Made by a program: the position numbers and the translations under genes. DNA of 64,000 nucleotides from an uncultured Eubacteriales bacterium (GTDB lineage: Bacteria; Bacillota; Clostridia; Oscillospirales; Oscillospiraceae), in contig ONIG01000001.1 of assembly GCA_900317855.1 (NCBI GenBank), positions 62,001-126,000 of the forward strand, written 5' to 3'. Below the pieces are notes generated by a model. That model was given only the letters and a program-made list of their open reading frames with translations. It searched no databases and was not told the origin of the DNA. The first letter of the stretch is position 1, and every line of letters begins with the position of its first letter. Shown piece after piece: positions 1-8,420 of the stretch.

Positions 1-2
1 AG

Positions 3-893
3 TCGGTGTCGAAATGGGAGGGCGCGCAGTCCGTGCCCGATCTGCAGAAGGTCGTGCAGATGAGCCGCCTGTTCGGCGTCACGACCGATTACTTATTAAA
101 AGAAGAGCTCGGCGAGCCGGAACCCGCCCCGGCCGAGCCGGACGCGCCGCTGCGCTGCGTGACCATGGAGCAGGCGGCGGACTATCTGGCGCTGCGGCAG
201 GCGGCTGCGCCGAAGCTCGCGGCGGCGACGCTGCTGTGCGTGCTCTCGCCGGTGGCGCTGCTTTTGCTCGCCGCGCTCAGTGACCGGCCGGGCGCGGCCA
301 TTTCGGAACATGCGGCGGCAGGCATCGGCCTGTGCGTGCTGCTGGTGCTGGTGGCGGCCGCGGTGGCGGTGTTCATCACGTGTGCCGCGCAGGTGAAAGC
401 ATACGCTTTTCTGGAGACCGAACCGTTTGCGACGGCTTCCGGCGTGTCCGACATGGTGCGCGAGCGCCGGGCGGCGTTTGCGCCGCGCCACACACGCGGC
501 AAGGTCGCGGGCACGGTGCTGTGCATCCTGTCGGCAGTGCCGCTGTTCATTGCCGTCTGCCTCAATGGGCCGGACCTGCTGTATGTCGGGGCGGTCTGCC
601 TGCTGCTTGTGCTGGCGGGCATCGGCAGCGCGGTGTTTGTCCATGGCGGCGTGTACTGGGCGGCGATGGACCGCCTGCTCGAAGAGGGCGATTATGTCCG
701 GCCGCGCAAGCGGCAAAACGGCGTCGTCGGCGCGGTCAGCGGCATCTACTGGCTCGTGGCCACGGCGGTATATCTGCTCTGGACGTTCGGTCCGTGGTGG
801 GACGCGCAGCCGCAGGACACCTGGATTCTCTGGGCGGTCGCGGGCGTGCTCTACGGCGCGGTCATGGCGCTCGTGCGCGTGCTCCGGAAATGA
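3..893 (+). CDS. XRE-family regulator with C-terminal membrane domain (5' truncated by window edge)
   Basis: The frame is open to the left edge. Its first visible residues (VSKWEGAQSVPDLQKV) are the recognition helix and following turn of a Cro/C1-type helix-turn-helix, so the true start lies upstream. After the HTH comes TDYLLK, the usual end of this domain, then a Glu/Pro-rich linker. At least four hydrophobic segments follow (near residues 70-95, 102-128, 165-185, 190-215 of the visible part), with a further pair near the C-terminus. Membrane-anchored XRE regulators of this form are common in Clostridia and their ligands are mostly unknown. I infer a transcription regulator held at the membrane. 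Confidence 0.8.
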   Translation, partial: SVSKWEGAQSVPDLQKVVQMSRLFGVTTDYLLKEELGEPEPAPAEPDAPLRCVTMEQAADYLALRQAAAPKLAAATLLCVLSPVALLLLAALSDRPGAAISEHAAAGIGLCVLLVLVAAAVAVFITCAAQVKAYAFLETEPFATASGVSDMVRERRAAFAPRHTRGKVAGTVLCILSAVPLFIAVCLNGPDLLYVGAVCLLLVLAGIGSAVFVHGGVYWAAMDRLLEEGDYVRPRKRQNGVVGAVSGIYWLVATAVYLLWTFGPWWDAQPQDTWILWAVAGVLYGAVMALVRVLRK

Positions 894-897
894 ACAT

Positions 898-934
898 CAC
901 ACAGGCCGGCAGCCCAACGGGCTGCCGGCCTGTG
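898..934. terminator. Convergent intergenic hairpin
   Basis: A 15-bp perfect stem (CACAGGCCGGCAGCC with its complement) lies between the convergent ends of the XRE gene and the tocopherol-cyclase-like gene. There is no clear T tract on either side, so it may act as a weak bidirectional terminator. Confidence 0.55.
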
Positions 935-939
935 CCATA

Positions 940-1755
940 TCATCGCCGCTCGTAGGCCGCGCGGTCGCTCTCGCAGACGAGGATCGTGCGGCCTGCCTGC
1001 GTCAGGCGCAGGTGCACATAGGCATCGCAGCTCTCGCGGATGGTCTCGGTCATGCTGCCGCGCTGCGGCGCGCGCAGCGGATGCCCGCCGTCCAGCGGGC
1101 GCATCGTCAGCTCCAGCAGCAGATCCCCCTGCCGGAGGCGGACGGTGTCGTCCGTCAGCGTCAGGATGCGCACGCCGCGGTAGGTGGCGAGGCGGTATTC
1201 GCGCCCCGCGAACATGAGCGCGCAGATGCAGCCGGTGAACGCGCCGCCGAGAAACGGGATGTGCGCGATGGAGAGCATCAGCGCGCACGGCGGGGAGAAA
1301 TCGTTGCACTGCAGCCACAGGTAGGCCTTTGGAAACGAGCGGCCGGCGTCCTTTTCCGCGTAGCCGCTCCCGCCGTCGAACACGTGCGTGCGCCCGTCCA
1401 CGGTCACGCGGCCGTGCACGCTGTGGCGCATGCTCACCACGCCGTGGCGGCACTGCATCGGCAGGTGGGCAAACGGGCCCATGATGTCCGAGCGCAGCGG
1501 CGTCCGGCCGTCATAGCGCAGGTCGCCGGTCACGCCGGGCAGCCGGATGCGCAGCCCGGCGGGGGAGAACACGCACCCGCCGGTGCGCACCGTGTCGCCC
1601 CGGACGTGAAAGTCCGGCATGGCAAAGCGCCGCGTGCCGTTCGAGTCGATCATCTGCACGAACGGGCCGTCGGCGGCGCGGCCGGGGATGAACGCGAGCA
1701 TATAGTCGCCCGTGCGCTGCTTGTAGTACCAGCCCTCGAATCGTCCGTCAGACAT
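940..1755 (-). CDS. Tocopherol cyclase-like family protein
   Basis: A 271-residue protein with the marks of the bacterial tocopherol-cyclase-like family: FEGWYYKQ near the N-terminus, GDYMLAFIPG after it, and a central block with YAEKDAGRSFP and WLQCNDF. No signal peptide is visible. Plant tocopherol cyclase closes the chromanol ring; the bacterial relatives in heterotrophic Firmicutes have no proven substrate and are thought of as lipocalin-like binding or cyclase proteins. Its start overlaps the end of the upstream oxidoreductase gene by 8 bases, so the two are translationally coupled and probably act on the same, possibly quinone or lipid, substrate (inference). Confidence 0.8.
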   Translation of the reverse strand: MSDGRFEGWYYKQRTGDYMLAFIPGRAADGPFVQMIDSNGTRRFAMPDFHVRGDTVRTGGCVFSPAGLRIRLPGVTGDLRYDGRTPLRSDIMGPFAHLPMQCRHGVVSMRHSVHGRVTVDGRTHVFDGGSGYAEKDAGRSFPKAYLWLQCNDFSPPCALMLSIAHIPFLGGAFTGCICALMFAGREYRLATYRGVRILTLTDDTVRLRQGDLLLELTMRPLDGGHPLRAPQRGSMTETIRESCDAYVHLRLTQAGRTILVCESDRAAYERR

Positions 1756-3043
1756 GGGCGTCCCTCATGGCGGGGTTGTCGATCAGTTCCCCGTCCGGGC
1801 CGAAGCGCGAGCCGTGGCACGGGCAGTCCCAGCTGCGCTCGGCGGCGTTCCAGCGCAGCGCGCAGCCGAGGTGCGGGCAGCGCTTTGCCGTCGGGATCAC
1901 GAAGTCCGCGAGCGTCGCGCCGAGGTTGCAAAACAGCTGCGGGTGCAGCATGCGCCGGTCGGGGGCGAACACCGGCGCGCAGGGGTGTTCCCGGCCCATG
2001 ACAGCGTCGCACAGGATGCTGGCCGCCGCCATGGACGTTGTCATGCCCCAGTGGTTAAAGCCGGTCGCCACATATACGTCCGGCAGGGCCGGGCTGTAGC
2101 GGCCGATATAGGGGATGCCGTCGAGCGACATGCAGTCCTGATTCGACCAGCGGTATCGTTCGTGCGTCCCCGGAAACCAGGTGCGCGCAAAGGCCTCCGC
2201 GGCCGCATACCCCTCGCCGCTGCGGCCCGTGCGGTGGTCGCCGCCGCCGATGAGCAGCAGGTCACCATAATTGCGGAAGTAGCAGCCGCTGCCCGCATCC
2301 TCGGCTGTGCAGCCGACCTGCGGCGCGTTGTCGTAGACGATGACGTAGGAGCGCTTCTGGTAGAGCTTCAGAAAATACCCGCCGTGCCGGTTGAGAAACG
2401 GGAAGTGCGTGGCGACGATGATCTTTTTCGCGTGCACGCGGCCGTGCGCGGTGACGGCCGTCGTGCCCTCGAGCGCCGTGACGAACGTGTGCTCGTAAAT
2501 GCGCAGCCCTTTGGCCACCGCGTTGAGAAATCGCAGCGGGTGAAACTGCGCCATGTCCGGGTAGATCACCGCGTCCGCGACCGAAAGCGGCAGCTGTGGG
2601 TCGGTCGTGTACATGGCGTCAAAGCCGAGCGTGTGCAGCAGTTCAGCCTCTTCGCGCAGATGCTCCTGCCCGGTCAGCGAGTACATGACCGACGGGCGCG
2701 TCTCGAGCGCGCAGTCGATGTGCTGCGCCAGCGCGCGGAACTGTGCCAGCGCGTCCAGATTCGCGCGCAGGTATTGCCGCGCACGCTCCATGCCGTACAT
2801 TTTTGCAATGTCGCGGTACAGGGTGTCGTGCTGTGCGGTCAGCACGGCGGTCGTGCCCTTCGTGATGCCTGTGCCGATCTGCCGCGCCTCGAGCAGCACG
2901 TTGTCGATGCCCCGTGCGGTCAGCTGCGCCGCGCACAGAATGCCCGCCATGCCGCCGCCGATCACGCACACCTCGGTGTGCACATCCTCCCGCAGCGGCT
3001 CGCCCGGCGGGGGCGTTGTGCCGTCGGTCCAAAGAAAGTCCAT
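1748..3043 (-). CDS. FAD-dependent oxidoreductase with C-terminal Rieske [2Fe-2S] domain
   Basis: A 431-residue two-domain enzyme. The N-terminal DAO-type FAD domain has the dinucleotide motif VIGGGMAGILCA near residue 25. The C-terminal 60 residues form a Rieske domain with CPHLGC and CPCHGSRF, giving the Cys-His / Cys-His cluster ligands. The start at 3043 (MDFLWTD) follows AAAGGAG at 7-base spacing; an ATG 23 codons upstream lacks such a site. Family members are usually annotated as FAD-dependent oxidoreductases coupling flavin and iron-sulfur electron transfer, with substrate unknown. It is followed, with overlap, by the tocopherol-cyclase-like gene. Confidence 0.88.
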   Translation of the reverse strand: MDFLWTDGTTPPPGEPLREDVHTEVCVIGGGMAGILCAAQLTARGIDNVLLEARQIGTGITKGTTAVLTAQHDTLYRDIAKMYGMERARQYLRANLDALAQFRALAQHIDCALETRPSVMYSLTGQEHLREEAELLHTLGFDAMYTTDPQLPLSVADAVIYPDMAQFHPLRFLNAVAKGLRIYEHTFVTALEGTTAVTAHGRVHAKKIIVATHFPFLNRHGGYFLKLYQKRSYVIVYDNAPQVGCTAEDAGSGCYFRNYGDLLLIGGGDHRTGRSGEGYAAAEAFARTWFPGTHERYRWSNQDCMSLDGIPYIGRYSPALPDVYVATGFNHWGMTTSMAAASILCDAVMGREHPCAPVFAPDRRMLHPQLFCNLGATLADFVIPTAKRCPHLGCALRWNAAERSWDCPCHGSRFGPDGELIDNPAMRDAHV

Positions 3044-3110
3044 AGGCTCTGGCTCCTTTTTCATTTTTCCATAGGATTTGCCGTTTTGGGCGGGATATGT
3101 GTGCGGGGGC

Positions 3111-3141
3111 AAAAATGCCGCAGGCGGCTGCCTGCGGCATT
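3111..3141 (-). terminator. Terminator after the PII-like gene
   Basis: A 12-bp perfect stem (AATGCCGCAGGC and complement, loop of four) is followed on the minus strand by TTTTT, just past the stop of the PII-like gene. It probably ends the DUF1538-PII transcript. Confidence 0.8.
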
Positions 3142-3161
3142 ACGATTGCGATTCAAAAATG

Positions 3162-3890
3162 TTACAGTACGCTCTCGCCGGTCTCAAGGCCGATGACCTC
3201 GTCCACCGGCAGCGAGAGGATGATGCCGTGCGCGTCCGTGCGCAGGCCGCAGGCATCGCTGATCGCGTTCATGACGGCGGCCTTCTTTTCGCGCGGCGTG
3301 ACGATGACGACGAACTCCTCTTCCTCCTGCATGGAGATGCCGAGCTTCTGGCTGATGCGTTCGGAGTTCTGCCGCCGGCCCTTGAGGATCGTTCCGCCCG
3401 TGGCGCCGGCGCTTCTGGCGGCGTCGATCGCGTCGCTGCTGTAGCCGTTGCTCAGCGCGACCCAGATGGCGGCGTAACCGGCGCTGGTCTGCATATCGGA
3501 CATATCGCTATCCACCCTTTCTTTGATCTTCTGTTCTATCGTCTCGCGCACCTGATCGTTCAGCAGCTGGAGCATCGGCCGCTGCAGCCCCGTGATCGGG
3601 ATCGTCAGCACGATGCCGCCGCCGCGTTTGCGCAGCGGGATGCGCTGCTGCAGCGCGTCGAGCAGGTCGCGCACGAGACATTTCGGCAGCAGCCCGATCG
3701 TGAGCAGGCGGCCGCTGCCGCTCAGGCCGAAGATGTCGAGCATCTCCGACGGCGCGGTGCCGTGTCCCTGGCACTGATAATAGATCGGGATGCGGAAATT
3801 CTGAAACGTCTGCTCGAGCCTGCGGCGATATTCGTGGTTGGTAATGATGAGCACCATGCGCGGTGCGAGTCGGTTTTCGGCAGGTATCAT
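3162..3890 (-). CDS. Two-domain PII-like regulatory protein
   Basis: A 242-residue soluble protein that looks like two tandem PII (GlnB-like) folds: one from MVLIITNHEY to about residue 105, and one from about residue 140 with TGGTILKGR, a block like the T-loop region of PII-type proteins, to EFVVIVTPREKKAAVMNAI. Its start codon overlaps the stop of the DUF1538 gene (ATGA), so the two proteins are made together. PII-like proteins commonly sense nucleotides and gate a neighbouring transporter, which is the likely job here (inference). An internal Met at residue 12 is an alternative start. Domain assignment is by eye. Confidence 0.75.
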   Translation of the reverse strand: MIPAENRLAPRMVLIITNHEYRRRLEQTFQNFRIPIYYQCQGHGTAPSEMLDIFGLSGSGRLLTIGLLPKCLVRDLLDALQQRIPLRKRGGGIVLTIPITGLQRPMLQLLNDQVRETIEQKIKERVDSDMSDMQTSAGYAAIWVALSNGYSSDAIDAARSAGATGGTILKGRRQNSERISQKLGISMQEEEEFVVIVTPREKKAAVMNAISDACGLRTDAHGIILSLPVDEVIGLETGESVL

Positions 3891-5407
3891 ATCTCTTCGT
3901 CCTCCAGGTCGATGACGCCGTCATCGGACAGCAGGTCAGCTTTGTTTTGTGCCACGGCTTTGGATCTATGTACGTAAAGAACGCCCATGATCTGGATCGC
4001 CACCGGCGGGGCGAGTGCGACGAGCGCCACGACGCCGAAGGCATCCGTGACGACGCTGCCGCCGAGCGCGGTGCACGCGCCCATGGCCAGCGGCAGCAGG
4101 AAGGTAGAGGTCATGGGCCCGCTTGCGACGCCGCCGGAGTCGAAGGCGATGCCCACGAACACGGACGGCACGAACCGCGCGAGGATGAGCGCGAGCGCGT
4201 AGCCGGGCACGAGGATCCAGTAGATGCTGATGCCGGTCAGCACGCGCACCATGGACAGCATCACCGCGCAGGCGACGCCGATGGACAGCGCCGTGTTCAT
4301 CATGCTCTGCGATACGGTGCCGCCGGTGACGTCCTCGACCTGCTTGTTGAGCACCTGCACGGCGGGCTCTGCCTTGACGATGTAGTAGCCGATGAGCGTG
4401 CCGATCGGGATGAGCACCCAGCGGTACGCGCTGCCGGCCAGACCCGAGCCGAGCAGATTGCCCACGGGCGTGAAGCCGACGTTCACACCGGTCAGAAACA
4501 GGATCAGGCCGATGACCGTGTACAGGAAGCCGACGCCCGTGCGCAGCAGCTGCCGCCGCCGGTAGCAGCGCGTCAGCAGCTGAAACAGCGCGAACACCGC
4601 CGCGATCGGCAGGATGCTCAGCAGCACCTCTTTGGCATAGCCGGGGAAGCCGAGCGCGAACTGCCGCGCCACGTCGCGCGTCGTGATGACCGGCGCGATC
4701 TCCACGGCGGAGTAGGCTGCGTCCGTCGGGTGGTAGAAGATGCCGAGCAGCAGCACCATCAGGATCGGCCCGACGCTGCACAGCGCGACGAGACCGAAGC
4801 TGTCGTCGTCGTGTCCCTGCGTGCTGCGGATGGCCGACACACCGACGCCCAGCGCCATGATAAACGGCACGGTGATGGGCCCGGTCGTGACGCCGCCGGC
4901 GTCGAACGCGACGGCGAGAAATTCCTTCGGGGAAAACAGCGTCAGTACAAACAGCAGCGCATAGGCTGCCAGCAGGCACTTCGCCAGCGAGACGCGGAAC
5001 AAAATGCGCAGCACGGCCAGCGCCAGAAAGACGCCCACGCCGACGGCGACCGTCCAGATCAGCACGCTGTTCGGGATCGACGCGACCTGATTTGCCAGCA
5101 CCTGCAGGTCCGGCTCCGCGATGGTGATGATCGTCCCGAGCGCGAACGCCACGAGCACGATCAGCAGCACCTTTTCGCGCTTTGCCAGCGTCTTGCCGAC
5201 GCCCTCGCCGAGCGGCGTCATGGACATTTCGGCGCCGAGCTGGAAAAACCCCATGCCGACAATCAGCAGCACGGCACCGGTCAGAAACAGCGCCAGCGTG
5301 CCGATCTCCATCGGGACGAGCGTGACGCTCAGCACCAGCACGATCAGGGTGATGGGCAGCACGCTCGAGAGAGATTCCTTGACTTTTTCTTTCAGTTTTT
5401 CATTCAT
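3887..5407 (-). CDS. DUF1538 family membrane transport protein (two fused DUF1538 repeats)
   Basis: A 506-residue polytopic membrane protein with two homologous halves. Each carries a Gly-rich re-entrant-like block: VAFDAGGVTTGPITVPF in the first half and IAFDSGGVASGPMTSTF in the second, which marks DUF1538. Members of this family, as the UmpA/UmpB pair in Halomonas, have been reported as Na+/H+ antiporters; here both halves are in one chain. The C-terminus is acidic and cytoplasmic. AGGAGG lies about 13 bases before the ATG. It is coupled to the PII-like gene and sits 65 bases after ftsH, suggesting one operon for membrane ion or protein homeostasis (inference). Confidence 0.82.
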   Translation of the reverse strand: MNEKLKEKVKESLSSVLPITLIVLVLSVTLVPMEIGTLALFLTGAVLLIVGMGFFQLGAEMSMTPLGEGVGKTLAKREKVLLIVLVAFALGTIITIAEPDLQVLANQVASIPNSVLIWTVAVGVGVFLALAVLRILFRVSLAKCLLAAYALLFVLTLFSPKEFLAVAFDAGGVTTGPITVPFIMALGVGVSAIRSTQGHDDDSFGLVALCSVGPILMVLLLGIFYHPTDAAYSAVEIAPVITTRDVARQFALGFPGYAKEVLLSILPIAAVFALFQLLTRCYRRRQLLRTGVGFLYTVIGLILFLTGVNVGFTPVGNLLGSGLAGSAYRWVLIPIGTLIGYYIVKAEPAVQVLNKQVEDVTGGTVSQSMMNTALSIGVACAVMLSMVRVLTGISIYWILVPGYALALILARFVPSVFVGIAFDSGGVASGPMTSTFLLPLAMGACTALGGSVVTDAFGVVALVALAPPVAIQIMGVLYVHRSKAVAQNKADLLSDDGVIDLEDEEI

Positions 5408-5472
5408 ACGGTTGCGGTGGTCCTCCTTTCGCGTGGGGATTCAGGATCGCTGCACGACCGCATCGCAGTCCG

Positions 5473-7287
5473 TCAGGCGCGGTTGAGAATGGCCATGAAC
5501 TCCTCGCCGGTGATGGTCTCCTTTTCATAAAGGTACTTGGCCAGCTCGTCGAGCTTGGCGCGGTTTTCCGTGAGGATGCCGACGGCCTTGGCGTGCTCCT
5601 TTTTCACGAGCGCGACGACCTGATGGTCGATCTGCGTCTGCGTTTCGGCCGAGCAGGCGAGGGAGGTGTCGCCGCCGAGGTACTGGTTCGTGACCGTCTC
5701 GAGTGCGACCATGTCAAATTCCTCGCTCATGCCGTAGCGCGTGATCATGCCGCGGGCGAGCTTCGTCGCCTGCTCGATGTCATTGGACGCGCCGGTGGAG
5801 ATGACGCCGAAGCGCACCTCCTCGGCCGCGCGGCCGCCGGTGAGCGTGGCGATCTTGTTTTCCAGCTCCTCCTTGGTCATGAGATAGTGGTTGCCCTCTT
5901 CGACCTGCATGGTGTAGCCCAGTGCGCCGGACGTGCGGGGGATGATGGTAATCTTCTGCACGGGGGCGGAGTGTGTCTGCAGCGCGGCGACGAGCGCGTG
6001 GCCGATCTCGTGATAGGCGACCGTCCACTTCTCTTTATCGGTGAGGATGGCATTTTTCTTCTGATAGCCCGCGATGACGACCTCGATACTCTCCTCGAGG
6101 TCGGACTGCGTGGCAAAGCGGCGGCCGTCGCGCACGGCGCGCAGCGCGGCCTCGTTGACGATGTTCGCAAGCTCTGCGCCCGAGGCGCCGGAGGCCATGC
6201 GCGCGATCTTATTGTAGTCCACGTCCTCGGCGACCTTGATCTTGCGGGCGTGCACCTTGAGAATCTCCTCGCGGCCCTTGAGATCGGGCAGCTCCACGGG
6301 CACGCGCCGGTCAAAGCGGCCGGGGCGCGTCAGCGCCGGGTCGAGCGACTCGGGCCGGTTCGTGGCGGCGAGGATGATGACGCCGTTGTTGCCCTCAAAG
6401 CCGTCCATCTCGGTCAGCAGCTGGTTGAGCGTCTGCTCGCGCTCGTCGTTGCCGCCGACCTGCCCGTCGCGCTTTTTGCCGATGGCGTCGATCTCGTCGA
6501 TGAACACGATGCAGGGCGCTTTCTCCTTGGCCTGGCGGAACAGGTCACGCACCTTCGATGCGCCCATGCCGACAAACATCTCCACAAATTCCGAGCCGGA
6601 GATGGAGAAAAACGGCACGTTTGCCTCACCCGCAACGGCTTTGGCCAGCATCGTCTTGCCGGTTCCCGGAGGGCCGACGAGCAGGATGCCCTTGGGCATG
6701 GACGCGCCGATCTCCTGATACTTTGCCGGGTCGTGCAGGTAGTTGACGATCTCAGTCAGGTTTTCCTTGGCCTCGTCCTCACCGGCGACATCGGAGAACT
6801 TGATGCCCTCGGCCGACTTGACGTAGACCTTCGCGTTCGAGCCGCCGAGGCCGAACATCATGGAGTTCGGCCCGCCGGCCTTGTTCGTCATGCGCTTGAG
6901 CATGAACTGGCCGAGGGCGACAAAAAACACGATCGGCAGCAGCCACGTCAGCAGAAACGACAGAAACGGCGACATCTGCTCGACGATCTCGCTCGAGAAC
7001 TCCGCGCCGGAGTCCTTCAGACGGTAGATCAGGTCAGGATCGTCCATCAGGCCGGTCTTATAGACCTGCGTGTCGTCTTTGTTCGTGAAGAGGATCTGGT
7101 TGTTCTGCACCTCCACACGGCCGATCTCCTGATTTTCCGTCATGGTCATAAACGTGCCGTAGTCGACCTCCTTGACTTGCCGCTGGCTCAGCCAGGGCAC
7201 CGCCAGAAAGTTGAGCGCCAGAATCACGAGAATGACGATGGCGTAATAATACATCAACGGCTTTTTGGGGCTTTTCACTTCATTCAT
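5473..7287 (-). CDS. ftsH: ATP-dependent zinc metalloprotease FtsH (first copy)
   Basis: A 604-residue membrane AAA+ protease. Two transmembrane helices near residues 13-30 and 107-126 flank an extracytoplasmic domain. The AAA module has Walker A GPPGTGKT near residue 205, Walker [12 protein letters not shown] and the second region of homology with [20 protein letters not shown]. The peptidase domain has the zinc motif HEIGH. FtsH degrades misassembled membrane proteins and some regulators. The start at 7287 follows AAAGGAAG at suitable spacing; the ATG 12 codons upstream does not. A second, 664-residue FtsH is at 48.1-50.1 kb, so this copy may be specialised, perhaps towards the downstream DUF1538 protein (inference). 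Confidence 0.95.
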   Translation of the reverse strand: MNEVKSPKKPLMYYYAIVILVILALNFLAVPWLSQRQVKEVDYGTFMTMTENQEIGRVEVQNNQILFTNKDDTQVYKTGLMDDPDLIYRLKDSGAEFSSEIVEQMSPFLSFLLTWLLPIVFFVALGQFMLKRMTNKAGGPNSMMFGLGGSNAKVYVKSAEGIKFSDVAGEDEAKENLTEIVNYLHDPAKYQEIGASMPKGILLVGPPGTGKTMLAKAVAGEANVPFFSISGSEFVEMFVGMGASKVRDLFRQAKEKAPCIVFIDEIDAIGKKRDGQVGGNDEREQTLNQLLTEMDGFEGNNGVIILAATNRPESLDPALTRPGRFDRRVPVELPDLKGREEILKVHARKIKVAEDVDYNKIARMASGASGAELANIVNEAALRAVRDGRRFATQSDLEESIEVVIAGYQKKNAILTDKEKWTVAYHEIGHALVAALQTHSAPVQKITIIPRTSGALGYTMQVEEGNHYLMTKEELENKIATLTGGRAAEEVRFGVISTGASNDIEQATKLARGMITRYGMSEEFDMVALETVTNQYLGGDTSLACSAETQTQIDHQVVALVKKEHAKAVGILTENRAKLDELAKYLYEKETITGEEFMAILNRA

Positions 7288-7349
7288 GTGAACGCTTCCT
7301 TTATCTTGATAAAATGTGTGCACTTTTGGGACTTGTGTAACATAACTTT

Positions 7350-7378
7350 AGTTTACCACAACAGGAAAGAACTGTCCA
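7350..7378 (-). promoter_or_regulatory. Sigma-A type promoter of ftsH
   Basis: Read on the minus strand, TGGACA and TAAACT are separated by 17 bases, with a TG one base before the -10 (extended -10). It points at the first ftsH gene, whose start is 63 bases further on. Confidence 0.6.
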
Positions 7379-7390
7379 GTGAATAAACTA

Positions 7391-7405
7391 TGTACACCGT
7401 GTACA
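7391..7405. promoter_or_regulatory. 15-bp perfect palindrome upstream of ftsH promoter
   Basis: TGTACACCGTGTACA is a perfect palindrome around a single central base, 13 bases upstream of the ftsH -35 box and between ftsH and the divergent LRR gene. It is a plausible operator for one or both; the binding protein is unknown. Confidence 0.5.
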
Positions 7406-7526
7406 AAATTTGCCCAAAGCGCCGGAAAAGAGACAAGGAAACCGCCTTCTGTGCAGCAAAGGTTACAGAAGAAAGGCCCTTGCGCCTGTATGATAGATTA
7501 ATAACAATTTGACGGAGGGCCTCGTG

Positions 7527-8402
7527 ATGGAGATGCTTCTTTACCAGAGCACGCAGTTTCGCGACGTGAAAAAGATCCTGTACCGCGCCCATGGCTTTGC
7601 AGGGCTTTTGACGGCCGGCGGCATCGAGGCCTCGCGGCTGGATGTGCCCTTCGTCTGCGACCAGAAGGTGCTCTCGCGTTATGACGATGCGTGCGCCGAT
7701 ATCCGCCGCATCCTGACCATGCAGCTCGGGCTGGAGCTGCCAAAGGGCTTTTCCATTCCGTTGGAGGCCGAGGATCTGGCGGTCTTTTTTTCGCAGCAGT
7801 GCGGCCTGCAGCAGATGCAGGACTACCTGACGCAAAAGCGAGAGCGCACGCGGGCGGACATTCAGACCTGGCTGCGCGACCGCCCGTGGGACACCCACCC
7901 CGTGACGGCGGCGCAGGCGGCGGCGCAGAACCTCGTCTTTGACGCGGCGACCGGTCGCATCGGCACGGACGGCTGCTTCAACGGCGGCACGGTGCTCGAG
8001 CTGCCGTCGTCGGTCGACGGGGTGCGCGTGCGCGCTCTGGCGTCCTACGCCATGGTCTCCTATACGTATCTGGACACGCTCATCCTCCCGGACAGCATCG
8101 AGACGGTCGAGCCCTATGCATTTTATGATAAGGTGCACCTGCGCAGTACGAATCTGCCGCGCGGTCTCGCCGTCATCCCGGAGGGCATGTTCTCGCGCTG
8201 CATCGGCCTGACGGGCATCGTCATCCCGGACAGCGTGCGCGAGATCCACGACGAGGCATTTTACCAGTGCAGCAATCTGGACACGGTCGTCATCCCCGAC
8301 AGCGTGGAGCGCATCGGCCGCTGCGCGTTTTTGAATGTGCGGCGCGTGATCTACCACGGCGGCGCCAAGGGCTTTCCCTGGGGCGCGACGCGGGGCAACT
8401 GA
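7527..8402 (+). CDS. Leucine-rich-repeat (LRR_5/BspA type) protein
   Basis: A 291-residue protein without signal peptide. The N-terminal half (about 1-140) is unrecognised and mixed alpha. From about residue 150 there are LRR_5-type repeats with the pattern L..ILPDSIE.VEPYAF, IVIPDSVREIHDEAF and VVIPDSVERIGRCAF, the Treponema/Bacteroides BspA-like fold, here apparently cytoplasmic. The ATG at 7527 is preceded by GGAGGG; a TTG further up is less likely. It is 18 bases ahead of the AAA+ gene and opens a three-gene cassette. I infer a substrate-binding or scaffold role for the AAA+/VWA pair; the function is unknown. Confidence 0.75.
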   Translation: MEMLLYQSTQFRDVKKILYRAHGFAGLLTAGGIEASRLDVPFVCDQKVLSRYDDACADIRRILTMQLGLELPKGFSIPLEAEDLAVFFSQQCGLQQMQDYLTQKRERTRADIQTWLRDRPWDTHPVTAAQAAAQNLVFDAATGRIGTDGCFNGGTVLELPSSVDGVRVRALASYAMVSYTYLDTLILPDSIETVEPYAFYDKVHLRSTNLPRGLAVIPEGMFSRCIGLTGIVIPDSVREIHDEAFYQCSNLDTVVIPDSVERIGRCAFLNVRRVIYHGGAKGFPWGATRGN

Positions 8403-8420
8403 GAAAGGCGGGAAGGGAAC

